Of a stretch of 5,604 nucleotides of DNA, positions 5,191 through 5,604 are shown in pieces; the first letter of the stretch is position 1, and every line of letters begins with the position of its first letter. The position numbers were made by a program, and so were the translations under genes. The notes under the pieces were generated by a model, which was given only the letters and a program-made list of their open reading frames with translations, searched no databases and was not told the origin of the DNA. This stretch comes from Candidatus Melainabacteria bacterium (GTDB lineage: Bacteria > Cyanobacteriota > Vampirovibrionia > Obscuribacterales > Obscuribacteraceae). Location of the stretch: positions 1 to 5,604 of the forward strand of contig PSRH01000287.1 of NCBI GenBank assembly GCA_003175915.1, in the 5' to 3' direction.

Positions 5191-5221
5191 GCGCAAGCAG
5201 GCAATCATCCAAAGCTTGCGC
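5191..5221. repeat. 8-bp inverted repeat GCGCAAGC/GCTTGCGC
   Basis: The arms 5191-5198 and 5214-5221 are perfect complements with a 15-base loop. The same octamer pair forms the inner arms of the structure at 3859-3972, and a single copy occurs at 3696-3703. Confidence 0.45.
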
Positions 5222-5488
5222 TAACTGTCAACTAGGTAACTTTGACTTGACCCTCGGCTAGTCGCCATTTTTGCCGACCAGGCCATTGAAAAAATTACTT
5301 CGAATTTCCTAACATGCGGCCACTTTTTCGCTCGCATTTGCAGGAACAACTACCTCAAAAACTTCAGCCATTCTCCCTTCCAATTCATAAAAAGCTACCT
5401 AGCGGTGGCGTGGCTTTGGCTGGCCGATCGGCAGAGCGATTCGAGTTGTCTATTTCCCATCATTTCCGTAACCAACAAGGAGAACAAA

Positions 5489-5604
5489 ATGATTCTTCAA
5501 CACATTATTCACGGGTTTCTGATCATCGTAGTCGTATTCTTTGGACTGCCCGCCATCTACGCTTTCGCAGTTGGCACCTTAACCGGCAGCAGGACTAGTT
5601 CTTC
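5489..5604 (+). CDS. Start of a small membrane or exported protein, cut by the right edge
   Basis: AAGGAG (5477-5482) lies six bases before the ATG, a strong site at good spacing. Thirty-eight residues are visible. They open with MILQHIIHGFLIIVVVFFGL and continue with PAIYAFAVGTLTGSRTSS. One hydrophobic helix (about residues 8-28) is clear, either a membrane anchor or an uncleaved signal; there are few positive charges before it. The product cannot be identified from this fragment. A longer frame from 5314 overlaps it in another register but lacks a ribosome site and is not protein-like. Confidence 0.6.
   Translation, partial: MILQHIIHGFLIIVVVFFGLPAIYAFAVGTLTGSRTSS

Larger units (their letters stand above)
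4982..5488. other. About 500 bases without a convincing gene
   Basis: An open plus-strand frame from a GTG at 4976 is hydrophobic but begins inside the terminator hairpin and lacks a ribosome site. The minus strand offers nothing better. Two hairpins (5022-5041 and 5191-5221) are the only structures I see. The last 150 bases should contain the promoter of the gene at 5489, but no good -35/-10 pair was found. Confidence 0.45.

Noticed and set aside
3859..5221. Integron attC sites, suggested by single small genes separated by hairpins
   Set aside because: None of the hairpins carries the required GTTRRRY and RYYYAAC core sites at its ends, and no integrase gene is present.
4976..5224. Hydrophobic plus-strand frame of 82 codons
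   Set aside because: The start codon lies inside the hairpin at 4943-4981, no ribosome site precedes it, and the frame crosses a T-rich terminator-like run that explains its Phe and Leu content.

Overview
The window is 5.6 kb of bacterial DNA, most likely Gram-negative: it carries a DUF374-type lysophospholipid acyltransferase, coupled to what looks like the end of an ArnT-like (PMT-family) glycosyltransferase, a pairing that suits lipid A or envelope lipid work. I cannot name the species. There is no rRNA, tRNA, CRISPR array or intact insertion sequence that I can see.

Left part (1-2440) is ordinary compact gene DNA of moderate GC. A 5'-truncated membrane protein overlaps the acyltransferase by ATGA. 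Next come a small two-helix membrane protein on the minus strand, which has its own good sigma70-like promoter, and a divergent alpha/beta hydrolase with a complete Ser-Asp-His triad, closed by a probable Rho-independent terminator.

The middle (2440-3620) holds two minus-strand genes of about 125-130 codons. They resemble each other along their length and look like ancient tandem duplicates of a family I do not recognise. They are visibly richer in GC than the left part. Each is followed by a GC-rich inverted repeat, and the one between them is long (16-bp arms, one mismatch).

The right part (3620-5604) is gene-poor. About 870 bases (3617-4486) hold no convincing gene but many inverted repeats. 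An isolated GC-rich orphan gene (4501-4905) follows, with a near-perfect Shine-Dalgarno and a 17-bp terminator-like hairpin after it. Another 500 bases without a convincing gene lead to the start of a small membrane or secreted protein that runs off the right edge. The octamer GCTTGCGC or its complement occurs five times between 3696 and 5221 and, as far as I can read, nowhere else in the window.

Overall this looks like a conserved envelope-lipid locus next to an accessory stretch made of small orphan genes, each separated by hairpins. No defence, toxin-antitoxin or mobile system can be demonstrated from the sequence alone. The best leads are the paralogous pair, the orphan cassette and the repeat-rich non-coding block.
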